Part shown: positions 47,267 through 59,960 of the stretch, in pieces
Layout of the letters: every line of letters starts with the position of its first letter
How positions within the stretch are numbered: position 1 is the first letter of the stretch
From: Paraspadella gotoi
Lineage: Eukaryota > Chaetognatha
Direction of reading: 5' to 3'
NCBI GenBank assembly: GCA_051294375.1
Contig: CM119270.1
Coordinates: forward strand, 17,109,904-17,173,903
DNA: 64,000 nucleotides
Translations under genes and position numbers: made by a program
The notes under the pieces: model-generated
The model's database searches: none
What the model saw: only the letters and a program-made list of their open reading frames with translations
What the model was told of the DNA's origin: nothing

Positions 47267-48130
47267 CTCTCTCTCAATGTACGATCGTTCGTTTTTGAAA
47301 AATTCTTATATTTTTTTTTCTTCTAAAAACTTTTATTATGCGCCATTTATTTTTTTTTCTCTTATACAAAAGTCCCAAATTTACATCCGAGATTTTCATG
47401 GATTCATTTTAGAAAAAAATGCAGGCAATGTCACATGTTACATCAGCTTGCTTGCGTGTACATATAGCTGCCATATGTCCGGCAATTGCGCGGATTAATT
47501 TAAATTGCATATATAACTTTCTACCAAAAATTTTTTTTTTGTTTTTGTTTATTACTGTAACTTTGGACCGGGTCGGCCCCACTATTGGCAAATTATATCT
47601 AAAATAGGAGTTGAGAAGAGAGATATTGTCAAATTAAACATTACTTTTTTTGTTATTCTAACAATTTTTACAATTTTAAAATTGTAAATTTTTTTAGTGT
47701 TATTATTATTTAATCATTTTATTCTTTAAAATAATAATTATTTGAGTTGGGATAAATATTTATAAATTAGTTAAATATGCAAATATGAAATTTGACCTCG
47801 GTTCTGGTTTCTTCTTTAAAAAAAGAACAATCTAAAATTTCATTCAAGATTAAAACTTTTTTAAGATGAGGACCTAAAATTTTTTTTGATAAGTAAAAAA
47901 AATATTAGAAAGGAAAAGAGTTCGTCCCCTACTCAGATACGTCGAAAAACGAGTTCAGCTCTGCAGGGCGGTCCAGCTTCTCTCTACTCTCTCTCTCTCT
48001 CTCTCTCTCTTTTTTTCTTTCTATTTATTCCGCCATTTATTCCGCGCTTTTTTCTCAATACAAAATCCCCAATTTACATCCGAGATTTTCGTGAATTTTT
48101 TTCAAAAAATTTGATTATTCTTTATATAAA
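46190..48130 (+). repeat. CT-rich complex tandem repeat array
   Basis: Four to five diverged units share AACGAGTTCCGGCTCT, a (CT)n tract, TTTTTTTACAAAAAA and, in three of them, GCGCCATTTATT...CCCAAATTTACATC. Unit starts lie near 46,200, 46,690, 47,090, 47,190 and 47,940. The Ser/Leu-rich ORFs here are shadows. Confidence 0.75.
46652..46710 (-). CDS. putative mini-exon inside the repeat array
   Basis: The acceptor GCGCTTATTAG and a strong donor TCAA|GTAAGT bound 59 nt of higher complexity reading VMFLDIVLLVAPNGHEIQV. It is protein-like but isolated; no flanking exon was found. Confidence 0.2.
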
Positions 48131-48199
48131 CGAGAGTGAAAACTGACCAGCCTCTCTCACTCTTTCTTCTCTCTCTCTCTCTCTTTCATTCATACACGC

Positions 48200-48440
48200 A
48201 TTTGTTTGTTTTATTTACGATGAATGATTCATCGCGTCAATGAATGACTATCATCGCATCAATGAATGATTATCATCATATCCATGAATGATTATCATCA
48301 CATCAATGAATGACTATCATCGCATCAATCATTTGATTATCATCAACATCAGTTATTTTGTTATCATCGCATCAATTATTGGTTATCATCGCATCAATAT
48401 TTGGTTATCATCGCATCAATATTTGGTTACCATCGAAAGC
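48200..48440 (+). repeat. ATGA/ATCA ~22-bp minisatellite, third copy
   Basis: Imperfect units of TATCATCGCATCAATGAATG, the same as at 32,690-32,900 and, inverted, 44,330-44,520. Confidence 0.85.
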
Positions 48441-48759
48441 GGCTCGATCCCTATTGCTTTTAAGATTTTTAACTAATGAAAGCACAGTATAACATTGAAG
48501 CATTTAAATATTTATCAATACATAAGCAATGAAAAATTTTTTTGTAAGAATGGATTTAAAAAGCCCATAAAAATTATATATACAAAATATAATACATTTT
48601 TTAATATTTTGATAATAAGTGGGTCAAATTAATTTTAACCAATAAAATATAAAAATTTTAAAATCTTATAATAATATTTTTTATTTATTTTTTCAATCTC
48701 TACCCGAATCTGTTTTTAAAAATTCTGATTTAAAAAAAAAATATTTATTATATATAAGA

Positions 48760-48873
48760 GTGATGGAGGCCTTAAACCACCAAAGCCTGTCCAAAGTCAG
48801 GGGCAAGATAGCTTATTTATTAAATGAATGGATAATTTTTATATTGGTTGTACCAATTTCATATAATAAACTT
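48760..48873 (-). repeat. fragment of dispersed repeat family
   Basis: Matches the 30.6-kb family in reverse orientation (GAGGCCTTAAACCACCAAAG ... TTGTACCAATTTCATA), about 110 bp and close to consensus. Confidence 0.8.
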
Positions 48874-48879
48874 TAAATA

Positions 48880-50700
48880 CTTTTATATTATTAACTATAT
48901 ATAAAATCTTAATTTTTTTAAAATTTCGTCATCCTACAGGGATGCTCTAACGTTATTTATATTACAGAACTCTTAGTGTTTACTTTGTTCCGCCTTACTA
49001 CCTATATCTCATCTTAAAAATAAAAAAATCCTATTTATAAATAAATATTAAAAAATTAAGTATGAAATAATATTAAAATTTTTAATCTATTCAACTTTAA
49101 AAAAAAATGTCTAAATTTTCGTTTGAGCAGGTGCTTAATACAAATTTCTTAACCACCTTACTAGAAAAATAGAAATCATTTGTTTTATCATTACATTTCA
49201 TACAAGCTATGGGAAGCGCCGCCTTAAGAAGCTACTTAGCAAAAACAAATGAACAACGATAATTCTTTTTACTTTATTTCTTTACGAAATATAATTTGGA
49301 CAATGCGGAAGGTAAAACTTCGGAGGCCGAGGTAAAACGGAAAACCCTAATCAGAAAGGTCATGGCAAATACTCTTTCAATCGCCCTGTTGCGTATTGCA
49401 AGTTGCGTATTGGCTCGAATGATTACATTCTTTTTGTAACTTGTAGTAATTTAAGAAAACAAGACAGCTGATGGGAACTAGGCTAAGTAAGCTCCAAATA
49501 TTCTATGAGACTGACTTGACAAATAAATTCATATTTAAATATAAGATCGACTTTTATTACAGTAGAATAGTTGTAGTAGCAATAAAGTGGAATTTGTGGT
49601 TGTGAGTCGTCATGATGATTCAATGTGCCGTTTATGTTCAAATTATGCAAAGATGTTGTGAAGCATGGCGGAAAAAAGCTGCAGTGATTATAGCACATCC
49701 ACATCATTTCATTATAATATCTGGACAACCAACAAAAATACAATAATATAAACCTGATCGGGATTATTATAATGATAATAATTTTAATAATAATTCAATT
49801 ACTTTCAAAACGGAAAAAAACTTCATAGTCATCAGCCTATTAAAATAAATTTACGTACTTTGATTCTAATACGCCAGAAAAATAACGAATAGAACATTTT
49901 TAAAAAGAATTATTATCAATGATTAACACTTGATTTGACTTGGGGTGGATTTGGGATCAAGTGATCCAGATGTCGACTGCTTTTTCTTTTACTGCTGCTA
50001 CAAAATTTAGCAACGAAAACAAAACGAAAACAAATATTCATTATTTACATCCGAGGAAAAAACTGGTGTTTTTCGACAGGCGGACCGACTGCAAACGCAA
50101 GCGTCACTGCTAAAAAAATCAAAAACAGTCAATTCAATTCAATTCGATTCGCAGAACAGAATTCAGAAAAAAATCTCTATAGTCTTTACAAAACTTGTAA
50201 CGTGAATATAACATGACTAAGTTGCAATGTACATCTCAGTTACTCTGTTTGTGCAAGGATAAAATATACAAAGAGAGAGAGAGGAGAAAAATTTTCATTG
50301 AAGAGAAGGAATTTTGTTTTTCTCCTAATTTTCTGTAATAGAGGATTGAGTACTCGCGTATGTAGCGATTTTATAATAGTACAAAGAAAACGAAATATCA
50401 TTAATACGGAAAAAATGACGAGAAAAGGGATTATAATAAAACAAAAACAAAAATTACACGTCCCCAAAGTAAGATAAAAAAAATCCAAAACAAGCAACCG
50501 AAATACAACCTAAAAATTGTGGGGGTGAAAAGGCAGAATTGCAAATCTATAAATTTAACTAAATCAATGAGAGATTAAAGATCCTTTGACAACAGCAACT
50601 AGTGTTTAGTTGGAAAAAACTTTCAAAATTTATTTCAGAAAATTTTTAATATGACAAGAATTGATCAAACTCAATCCTTTTGTGCGAATAATTGTATTTG
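48880..50700. other. AT-rich intergenic DNA
   Basis: No gene, RNA or large repeat recognised; only short chance ORFs. Confidence 0.5.
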
Positions 50701-50703
50701 TAT

Positions 50704-50713
50704 TTTATTTATT
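50704..50713 (-). terminator. probable NCOA6 polyadenylation signals
   Basis: Two overlapping AATAAA motifs on the - strand lie about 325 nt after the NCOA6 stop; another is at 50,629-50,634. Confidence 0.4.
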
Positions 50714-51035
50714 TTTTTCGTAATTTTATTTCGAAATAAGTAATTCATTAGGTACTAGTAAAATATATTTCTGTTTCAAAACTAAACACAAAGTAACTAT
50801 AGTCCAAATTGTTTTTTTCGTAAAGCTAAAATAAAGTAAAGAAAAAAAATAATGCTGAAAGATAAAGAAACAGTGATGGTTCACAAAGAGAAATTATTCA
50901 TAAATAATATAATTTTAAAAATTATTTATGCCTTCGGTGATAGAAAAAGGAAAAAGAAAAGCCAAGTGTTAAGATGACTGCATAGTTCCGAAGGTGGCGG
51001 GGTGAGAAAAGGTTTTGTGGATTGGGGGAGGGCGA

Positions 51036-54000
51036 TCAACGAGGTCGGGCCTGCCGTCGTTTTGAGGATGCGTGCACCGGTCCCAAGTCGTTGTCTGAAA
51101 TATCAAAAATTAAGATGGTTAGGGTGAACCATTCAAATAAAGTTTATGAATATCTCGTCATCCAAGTTGAATTTCGCATTTGCCATATAACCACTCACTA
51201 TTTCATGACAAAGCCCTCAAAAAGATAAAAATAAATCCTCACCCACACTCAAACCCGCGCCTCACCTTTGTCCTTCGTAGATCTCGTGGTTCTTTTGGGT
51301 TTTTTCGTCGGCTCCGTCGCCGTCGCCGCCGCGGCGCCGCCTGCAGACGCCGCCGTCGTCGTCGCCATTTCCGCTTCCTTCCTCTTTGCGTTTTTCGCGC
51401 CGCTAGCGGGAATGACGACCTCGGCGGCGACCTTTGGCGCCGTCCACTCGACGGCGCCGGCGTCGACCACGCCGACCGAATCCAAGACGACGTTTTTCTC
51501 GAGTTTGATCTTTTTCTCCGGCGGCGGGTTAAGTGCCGCCGCCGTCGTCGACGGCGGCGGTGGTTTAGGCAACGGCGTCGTCGTGGCGTAGTCGTGATCG
51601 GCGGCGGCGACGCGCGCCATCGACGAAGCGGCATCCTCGTTTCTCGACGAAGACGAAGAAGTGAAAACGACGGAGGCGGTTGCGACGGGAGGTGGAGGCA
51701 CGCGGGAGGAAGTTGAGGATAAAGGATGAAGTTTATCTCGAGGCGTCTGGAGTTCGGTGGAGGCTAATCTCTCCGCGGGTAAGGAACTGCTGTTTAGGGG
51801 AAAAAAATGGTAATGTCATAATGGATTCCGGTCAACGATCGATCAAGATTTAATTGTAATAGACAATCACCTGTACACGAGGGTGGGTAGAGGGCGGGAT
51901 ACTTCGATCGGGACGACGGCGGCGGGCGGGGTCGAGGCGGCTGGGGTGGCTGACATCGACGGGACGACGACGACGACGTCTTTCAAGCTTAAGGCAGAAG
52001 TGGTGGTCGATGCATCCGATGCAGAGGGTTTGGAGGCGGTGGAATAGATGGCGGCGTTCGAAGAAGAGGGCGTGGTGGACGAGGGGTTGGAAGATGCGAC
52101 GGTGGAGAGAGTGGAAACGAAGGGAGAGGAGGAAGAGGGGAGGGACGAGGGAGATTCCGTGGAGACAGAGACTTGAGTCGATTTCAAAGCGCTGAAAATT
52201 TAAATTATGGTCGTCTTGTCAATTTAGATGAAATAAAACCTACCCCAGAAAGAGAAAACATCAGCGATTATTTTGATGTAGTACAATAAAATAAAACTGA
52301 AATCTAATTATTGAATCCCGACCCCGAACTACTAAAACGCGAACATGATGAAACAAAGTAAAATTGCCTTCCCAGTCTCCAAATAAGCCGCCTCACGGAC
52401 AGGAATCATTCCTCACCTAATGTTTAATTGCGTCGTAACGACGATATTGTTGGTCGATGTCGAAGCAGCTCGCGAAGATACCGAGGTGATTTGCAAAGAT
52501 GCCGTGGCGGCTTGCGATAACGCCGTAGCAGATAGCGAAGTTGAAGGAGCAGCTTGCAAGGATGCCGCGACGACCTGCGAAGAGTTCGCGTTCGATAACG
52601 CTGACGTCGTCGTTGTCGTCGTCGTGACGGGTTTCAACGAAGGTTTTGAGTTTTCGGTCGATGCACCCGCGAAGGAAAGAGATGCGCCGCTTGAGAGAGC
52701 GCCGGAAGCGAGTTCGATGGCGGCGTCGATTGACGTCAACGATGGCGTCGACGATGACGGCTCCGACGACGACGGGGCGCCGACGACCAACGCCACCTTC
52801 GGCGGCGACCCGACGGCGGTGGCGGTCTGAATGGCCTGCTGGACTTTGGCCGCGTCCGGTTGAAGAAGTTCCGTTTGCGAGTCCGACGGCGCCGTCTTGA
52901 TGATGGGAAGGTCTTTGACCGTCTGTTGCTGCTGCTGTTGCTGCTGATGTTGTTGCTTGGAGATTTGGGCGATTTCAGAGTCGAGGGATTTTTGCGCGGC
53001 GTCGCTGGATATGGTGGGTCGAACTCCGGTGCCGTAAGGAAGAGCGCCGGAGCCGTATCCCAGCGAACCGGCGCCGTAAGCCGGGCGCCGCATTAGCGGA
53101 ACCGAGTCATTAGAGGAAGGGATCCGCGACATCGAAGGGCGGGGAAGATCGTGGCTTTCGCCTGAAAGGTTAAAAGCTCAAACGTAATTAATTAATTTTA
53201 TAATTGGCACGAATTTAAGAAGAAATCTATAAAATCACAAATACATACGGAGGTTCATGAAAAAAGTTCTAAGTTAAAACCACAAATTAAAATCTTTGTT
53301 AATCACTTCTTCTAAACATAGATATAGTGTAGCACGTTTAATTTTTCCTAAATACATGTTATATATATAATTATCATTATCCGTTATGTTCTTATGTTTA
53401 CATTTTACATACGCTGAATTAAATAACTTCACCTAACAACACAAACCGCTCGATCAACTCACCAGCAGCCTTGGAGGCTCGATTGAGAAGCGCTTCGGAC
53501 GAGGCCTTCCTGACCAACTGTTGGATGGACTCCTCCAAAGAAGCGGGGCTTTGATTGCTGAGGGTCGACTGAAGGAAGGCGAGTTTGTCCGCGTGGGACT
53601 TGAGATTTTTCGCGCCGTCGTTCCACCTAAATGACGCCGACGAAGCAGCGCCATCCCCGCGAGCGGCGCCGAGAGCCGTGGCCAGTCGCTTGAAGCCGCC
53701 GGCCCCGATAATGTCCGCGACGCCATTAAGGCGCGGCGACGGCGGCGTCGGCGGAGGTGTCGAGGCCTTCCCCGACGCCGCGGAGAGAGGAGGGGCGTCG
53801 ATTGAAGCTTCGACGACGACGGTGGCGCCGGAGCCTTTGGCGAGCCGCACCGGCATCGTGAGCGTGCCAAGTCGGTCGCCCGCGACGACGGAAACGGGAA
53901 GAGGCGAAGGGGTCGGCGAAGGCTCGGACGGAGCTGTTGAAATTTGGAAACGAATATTAGGCCATTTACGTAAAATAATTTTATAGTTGTATAGTAGAGC

Positions 54001-57000
54001 GTTCAAAGATAACAAAATATAAGATATTAAATTCCATTCATAATTATTTTACTGTAATAAGGTCTTGAGAATTCGATGGTGACGACCATTTTTTTGCATA
54101 ATTTCATCTTTCTTGTCGGAAATAACGATTTTTAATGTCTATCCTAATAAAATAGGGCAAACATTATAAGTTATGATAAATAAAATTATTAAAATTTCAT
54201 AAAATTTATATGAGCTTTTGAAATATAAAAATAAAAACCTATAAAAATATTTCGATAAATTTATTTCTTAATTTTATGTTTTATTAAAAGTTAGTTAGCT
54301 ATATTTATTAATAATTATGAATAAAAATTAAGCTAAAGCAAAAAAAAATTTTTACATTTTTATCCCGGATTCGCATTCCTTGCAAAAAGTTGATATAAGA
54401 AAATATAATTTTTATTAAAAAATTATGTCATTAAGTTGGTCAAAATTTAGAAAAACTATAATTTTAAGCCAAAAATAGTAAAATTAAACAAAAATCATAG
54501 TTTTTAACATTTTAAACCAACTTAATGAAAGAATTTGTTAACTTTTGGCAAAGAATTCAAATCCGGTTTTAAAATTTTAAAATATTTATTTTTTCACTTT
54601 AACCTATTTTTAAATACTAATTATTAATAAATATAGCTAACAAGCTGTTAATAAAATATAAAATTAGTAAATAAACTTACCGAAATATTTATATGGGTCT
54701 TTATTTTCATATTATATAAGCTAAATATGACTTTTATAAATATAATATTTTAATAATTTTAGTTTCTCATACTCTACAATGTTTGCGCCATTTTAATAGC
54801 ACCTTATATGCTTCAAAAATCGCCATGGGCGATCGAATTCTTCACACCTTATTACATTAAAACAATGAATGGAATTAAATATCTTATATTTTGTTATCTT
54901 TGAACGCTCTATTGTATAGTAACTGTTTTTTGATAATCATAGCTATAGCGTTGTTTCGTTTTGTTATGTTTGAGATTAGTAGAGAAACAATTTTTTTTTA
55001 AATACAACGGGTTTATTTTTATGAGAACATGTTTAAACTAATGATTTCCAGTGTTTATTTTTTTAACATTCTCCATTACCTTTCGATATCCGCTCCGTTT
55101 CCTCCGCTGCTTCACCGCTTGTTTCCGGGGAGACCGCGTCCTTTTCGGTCGAAACATTTTTCTCCGGTGAGGGCGCGGTGGAATCGGCACCGCCTTCGGC
55201 ACCGTTAGACGGCGTTCCGGCTCGCGATTCCGGCGACGAGTCCGAGGAAGATGGCGCCGCGTCAACTCCGAATCCGCTATCGCCGCTCGATTCGCTATCG
55301 GCGTTGTTGTCGCCGTCGAGCGCCGGCGACACCGCCGCAGCTGCCGCGGCCGCTTCTAAGAATTTGAGAGTCTCCGTGTCGACGGCGGCACCAATGTTAC
55401 GATTGTTGTCGGTGCCCGCCAACAACGCCGACGTCAGTTTCGAGTGCGTCGTCGTCGTGGTCGGACGAATCCGGGCGACTAGATCGTCCAGATCTCCAGT
55501 CGACGCCTTCAACTTCAACGCCCCCGACGCGGCGTCGATTCTCTTGAGGTGATGATGATGATTGTGATTCTCTTTCTTGACGTCGACCTTCAGCAGAATC
55601 TCTCGCAGATCCGTCGCGACGGCGTTCTTTTCGACGCCGTCGTTCCCGCCGATGCGCTTTTGCAGAAGGGCGGCGTCGACGTCGTCCGAGAAAGTCTCGT
55701 CCTTCTTCAGAGATTTCCCGGGGAAAGGTTTATCGTCGACGAGCGGACGATTCCGGACGCCGAAGAGGAAGGCGTCCTTGTCGTGATTTTGATCCGTCGT
55801 CAAATCAGCGACGACCGTCGACGTCTCCATCAAGAGTCTCGTCAACTCCTTTCGATTTTGCGTCGTGAATCCGTTTCCTCCTCGTAGCGTCTCCTCCAAC
55901 TTGGACGCCAACGACGCCGGTGTCGTTTCGGTAGTAGATAACGTCGTGGGCGCCGGTGTCTGCAGACTAACGATCTCTGGCGGGACTAGCGGAGCACCTC
56001 TGCTAACTTCTGGAGCCAAAGCCAACCCAACCGTGACCGTGTGAATCTTATTAGCGACGGAATTGGGCGATGAAGACGAGGACGCCAGCGATTTGACCGG
56101 CCCGACGCTGGCGGCGGCGTGGGTGGGTGACGACGGGTCCTGCGACTGAAAGTCGCTGAGAACGCCAACTGTGGCGTCGCGTGGATGTTCGTCGCGCGAG
56201 TTGGGGCTGACGTCGCCGCCACTCGTCACCGTGCTCACGCCGGAACTGCTGTCGGACAAGTGAGCCGAAGTCGATGACGGGCTCTCAGAGCCGGGAGGCG
56301 GCGGCGCGCATGACTGTCCGGGCGAACCGCGACAGGCTTCTTCGGACAAATCAGCGACGCCGCATTCAGTGGCGACGACGCCGCCGACCACTATGGTCTT
56401 AGTGCCACCAGCGGAGACGATGCTGGAAGAGGCAGGGTCCTCGTCCCTGGGAGAACTCCCAACTCCAGAATCTCGCGAGGAGACGGAACTCTCTCCCGCC
56501 GACTCCACCGCCGACGACTGCAGAGCGTCGTCTAGAAGAAGCGGCTTTCCGCCCAACGGCGAATGAAGGTCCGTCGACGGGGACGTTGAGGCGCTCGAGA
56601 CGACGCCGGGCGCTAAAGGCGGCGTCGAGACGGAAGTCTTTCCGACAAAGGCGTCGAGGATGCCGAGACCCGCGGCGCCTGTGGAGCAGGAGGCTTTGGA
56701 GACGGCGCCGACGAGCTCGTGGACGGAAGCCGACTCCGACTTAAGGGAAATCTCGTTTAGGGAGGAGGAGTTCGGCGAAATCGAAGAGACGACGACGTCG
56801 GAAAGTCTCGTCGACGGAAATCCTTTGGGGGCGGCGACATCGATCAGGGGTTTGGTCGTCGTCGTCGTCGTCGTCGAAGAAGAGATGGGGAACAGAGATT
56901 CCGCCTTTTTCTTCTCGTCTTCCGACGAAGTGACGCCGCCGACTGCGTCGAATAGCGAGGCGACGGTCGTCACAAAGCGTTGGCCGCCGCCACTGGCGCC

Positions 57001-59598
57001 GCCGCCGCCCTCGACGCTGGTTTTAAGAAGAGGAGAGACTTTCTGAAAACTGGGATTGCTTCGCTCCACGTCGTTTGTCTTTGATTCAATCTTGACTATG
57101 GAGTCCTCAGCGGGCGTCGATCGGGACGAAGCCGTCGATATAGCCGGCTTAGTGTCTTCGGACAAAGTAAATCTCGAGAGGTTCCGCTGGAACGATGACC
57201 CGGGAAGTTGAGAAGGTTGACCTAGTGGAAGGGGGGAATAGTTGGTGATGATGGCGCAACGATAACTTCCACGATTTTAGCTCCAAAAACAAAAATTTTA
57301 TTCATCTTTTCATCGGCAATTGTTTTCAAAGATTTTAACTAGTATAGCCTATAGGCTATGCGATATTTTAGCCATTGAAAAAAGCGAACAAAAAAAAAAA
57401 ATATTTTAAAATATAAATTTAGAAAATATAAATTTCAGAATTTTATTCTAAAAGACAATATTTAAATAGTGAACAAAATGTTCTCATTTTGTATTATTGT
57501 ATTTCTCGTTTTATATTATAAACATTATAATTTTATTATAAACAAACATTTGCAGATGCCAAGAGCTGTTATGTAAAAACATGGAACTGAATTTCTCACC
57601 TTTGACGAAATTATTCAAGACTGGTACGATCCCATTCTGCCCCATTTGATTCTTCAACAGTTTCATGTCTTCGACAGAGACTTTGACGTCGACGTGCTCC
57701 ATCCTGCCCGTCGACGGATTTATCAAATCCCTGCCATCCTGACCAGAAGTTCGCTTGACGGCGCCCGACAACGCGCCGCCGATTGAGGTAGGAGTCGGGG
57801 TTGCAGACTGTGGAGGCGTTGCAGCCGCCGGCGCTGACGACGAAGGCGCAGAAGCGGCGGAGACGGCGCTGGCGACGCTGTTTGGTGTGGAGGGCGTGGA
57901 GGGCGGCTGCGACTGACCGACGTTCGGCGACGAGGATGACCCCGTCAGCGAGGGTGAAAGGCTCGAGGCCGAAGAGTTAGACGCAGCCGAGCTCGGCCGA
58001 CTCGGGTAGTTGGCGCCGGGATTGGGCATCGGCGAGGGCTCGCGCGGAGGGCCGATCGAGAGAGCGGACATCGGCGGCGGATGCTGCGGTTGTTGCTGCA
58101 GCTGGGGTTGAAGATTCCCGTTGGGATTGAAGATGTTAACGTTTATTCCGGAGGCGCCGGGCGTCGCGGGTTCCTTGGCCTTACGTTTCTTGGGTTTCTT
58201 CTTAGGCGCCGGAGCGGCGGCTGCGTCGGAGAGCGTCGACGTGGCGTCTTTTAGTAGGGCGTGCTTGGAACCAGCGGCGGCCATGGAGGCAGCGGCGGCG
58301 CCGTGAGCGGCGGAAGAGGACGAGGTGGTGGAAAGGTCACTCTGGAGGAGATTGACGAGCAGCGGGCTGGAGAGAGTCACGTCGCGGGCCGACGACGCGG
58401 GGGAGGAAGAAGAAGAGGACGATGCTGAATTTGCATGCAAGGCAACGTTGTTGGGAAGAGGGTTGTTGTTGTTGTTGTTGTGGGGTCCCAGATTCGGACC
58501 GTTGGAACCGCCCGCCGAAGAGCCGACGCCCATGGGACCGTTCATACCCACGGGGCCGTTCGGTAAATTCATGGGGCCATTTGGACCTATGGGGCCGTTT
58601 GGACCTATGGGTCCATTAGGGCCAAAGGGTCCATTGACGCCGTGGCCCGGCATCATCGGGTTTTTGACGCCAGGATTAACGACGCCGCCAGATTGTAGCG
58701 CGAAGCTAGGTCGCGGTTGGTTGGCGCCGCCCATTGAAGCCGCGGCGCTAAAAGGGTTTGCCATGAAAATGGGTCCACCACCGGCACCGCCGTTGTGGTT
58801 CATGGGGCCGCCGACGCCGCTGGGCGCCATGGAGTTGGCCGAAGTCATTTCCATGGGATTGCTGGCGACGACGGTGCCGCCGTTGCGCGGGTGCATCATC
58901 ATCGGTGGCGGCGCGTGCGGCGCCATCGGTTTGCGCGGTCCCATGAAATGATGCGGCGCCGAGACGGGAAAAGGCGCCGACGTCGGGAGAGTTTTGACGC
59001 CGGCGGCGTCGAGGTCGGCGCGCGCAGAGAGACTAGGATTGACTTTGGAGTGGAACATGCTGTCGAGCAGGGTCGACGAACTTGACTGGATCGAAGGCAC
59101 GGAGTTCGGCGGGGGCGCCGCGGGGCGGAGCTGCTGCTGCTGCATCATCATCGGCGCGGAACAGGGAGCGGTATCCATCCTAACGGAAGACGGTCCCGAC
59201 AATTCCGCGTCGGAGAAACATCGGCCCGGGCCGATCGTCGGCGACGCCGCTTTGAACGAGGTTCTTTTGAAGGAGGACTCGTGCAGAGCGGCCGCGGCGC
59301 TGGATAGAGTGGCGCTCAGATGCCGACCGAGACTTCCGGGGCCGCATTCCCCGCCGCCGCCGATAGAGATGGAATGGGCGCCCATGTTGACGGTGACGAC
59401 GCCGAGATCTGCCAGGGTGACGTCGGAGCGCGACGCAAGGCCGCAAAGCGCCATCGCCGCCGATCGAGGCAGCGTCAATGTTATATCCGAAGGGAGGCGG
59501 TCGGAGGCGGATCGGCCAGATGGGCGGGTAGGGCGGGGGGCGGAAGTGAAAGATGCCGATGCCGTCGACGGGGCCGCGCCCGATGAAGACGACGACAT
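51036..59598 (-). CDS. NCOA6: nuclear receptor coactivator 6, seven coding exons
   Basis: Exons: 59,600-57,600 (ATG 59,598), 57,221-55,080, 53,933-53,463, 53,161-52,417, 52,191-51,871, 51,789-51,266 and 51,094-51,036. All junctions are GT..AG and agree in phase (1,1,1,2,2,1), giving 2,086 codons; human NCOA6 is close to 2,060. Visible landmarks: an N-terminal segment ITLTLPRSAAMALCGLA...LADLGVVTVNMG matching the conserved NCOA6 N-terminal domain, Gln- and Pro/Gly-rich stretches, NR box 1 DVTLSSPLLVNLLQSDLS (LVNLL, residues 414-418) followed by a basic KKKPKKRKAKE, a second LxxLL (LTRLL, 1126-1130), a poly-Gln tract in exon 4, and a C-terminus STKDK...SKRRQARPR like the vertebrate end. NCOA6 is the nuclear-receptor-binding subunit of the MLL3/4 (KMT2C/D) H3K4 methyltransferase complex. 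The extreme N-terminus of vertebrate NCOA6 was not found; an upstream exon joining at 59,600 in phase 1 is possible. Intron 2 carries a transposon. Confidence 0.93.
53995..54911. mobile_element. palindromic hAT-like non-autonomous element (foldback MITE)
   Basis: A 917-bp element lies in NCOA6 intron 2. Its two halves are inverse copies over nearly the whole length, with a centre near 54,453. The terminal repeat begins TAGAGCGTTCAAAGATAACA. An 8-bp direct duplication TTGTATAG flanks it at 53,987-53,994 and 54,912-54,919. The 8-bp target duplication and TAGAG terminus are hAT-superfamily hallmarks. There is no transposase. Without it the intron would be about 221 bp, like its neighbours. Halves have diverged by substitutions and indels, so it is not brand new. 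Confidence 0.85.
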
Positions 59599-59724
59599 CG
59601 CTGCAGATTGTTTTTTTTTTCGTTCAAGGGGTAAGGGAATCAGGAGGGTAAGTGTGTTTTTTTTTGTTTCGTTTTTCCTTCTTTCTTTTAAGTAATTCTC
59701 TTATTTTTTTATTTATTTTCTATT

Positions 59725-59960
59725 CTAAATCACGTGATCCGAGCGACGGAGGGTCGTTGTCGTCCCCTCCACGCTCAAGTGGCGTCCTCCATCAGGAGCG
59801 GACGCATGACGACGACCGGAAGTCCGAGCCACGGGCGCGTCACTAGTTACGTCATCTCCCGTGAAGTGGCGCAGCGAACGGAATCGTCGTTGGAGCCTAA
59901 AGTCATTGTCGTTGGATCGTGGGAGCGTTGTTCCGCGAATGCTGATCATGGATCTGGATA
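59725..59960 (-). promoter_or_regulatory. probable NCOA6 promoter / CpG island
   Basis: A CpG-rich block directly upstream of the first coding exon contains an ETS site ACCGGAAGT (59,815-59,823), a CRE-like TACGTCA (59,848-59,854) and an E-box CACGTG (59,731-59,736). No TATA box. A 5' UTR intron ending at the acceptor CTGCAG (59,601) would fit. Confidence 0.5.

Noticed and set aside
55178-55887. Plus-strand ORFs opposite NCOA6 exon 2
   Set aside because: They are antisense shadows of a GC-rich coding exon; the minus-strand frame has consistent splice phases and family motifs.
58325-58951. 208-codon plus-strand ORF with GPMGP-like repeats
   Set aside because: It is the antisense of the Gly/Pro/Met-rich NCOA6 region, whose sense strand carries NR box 1.
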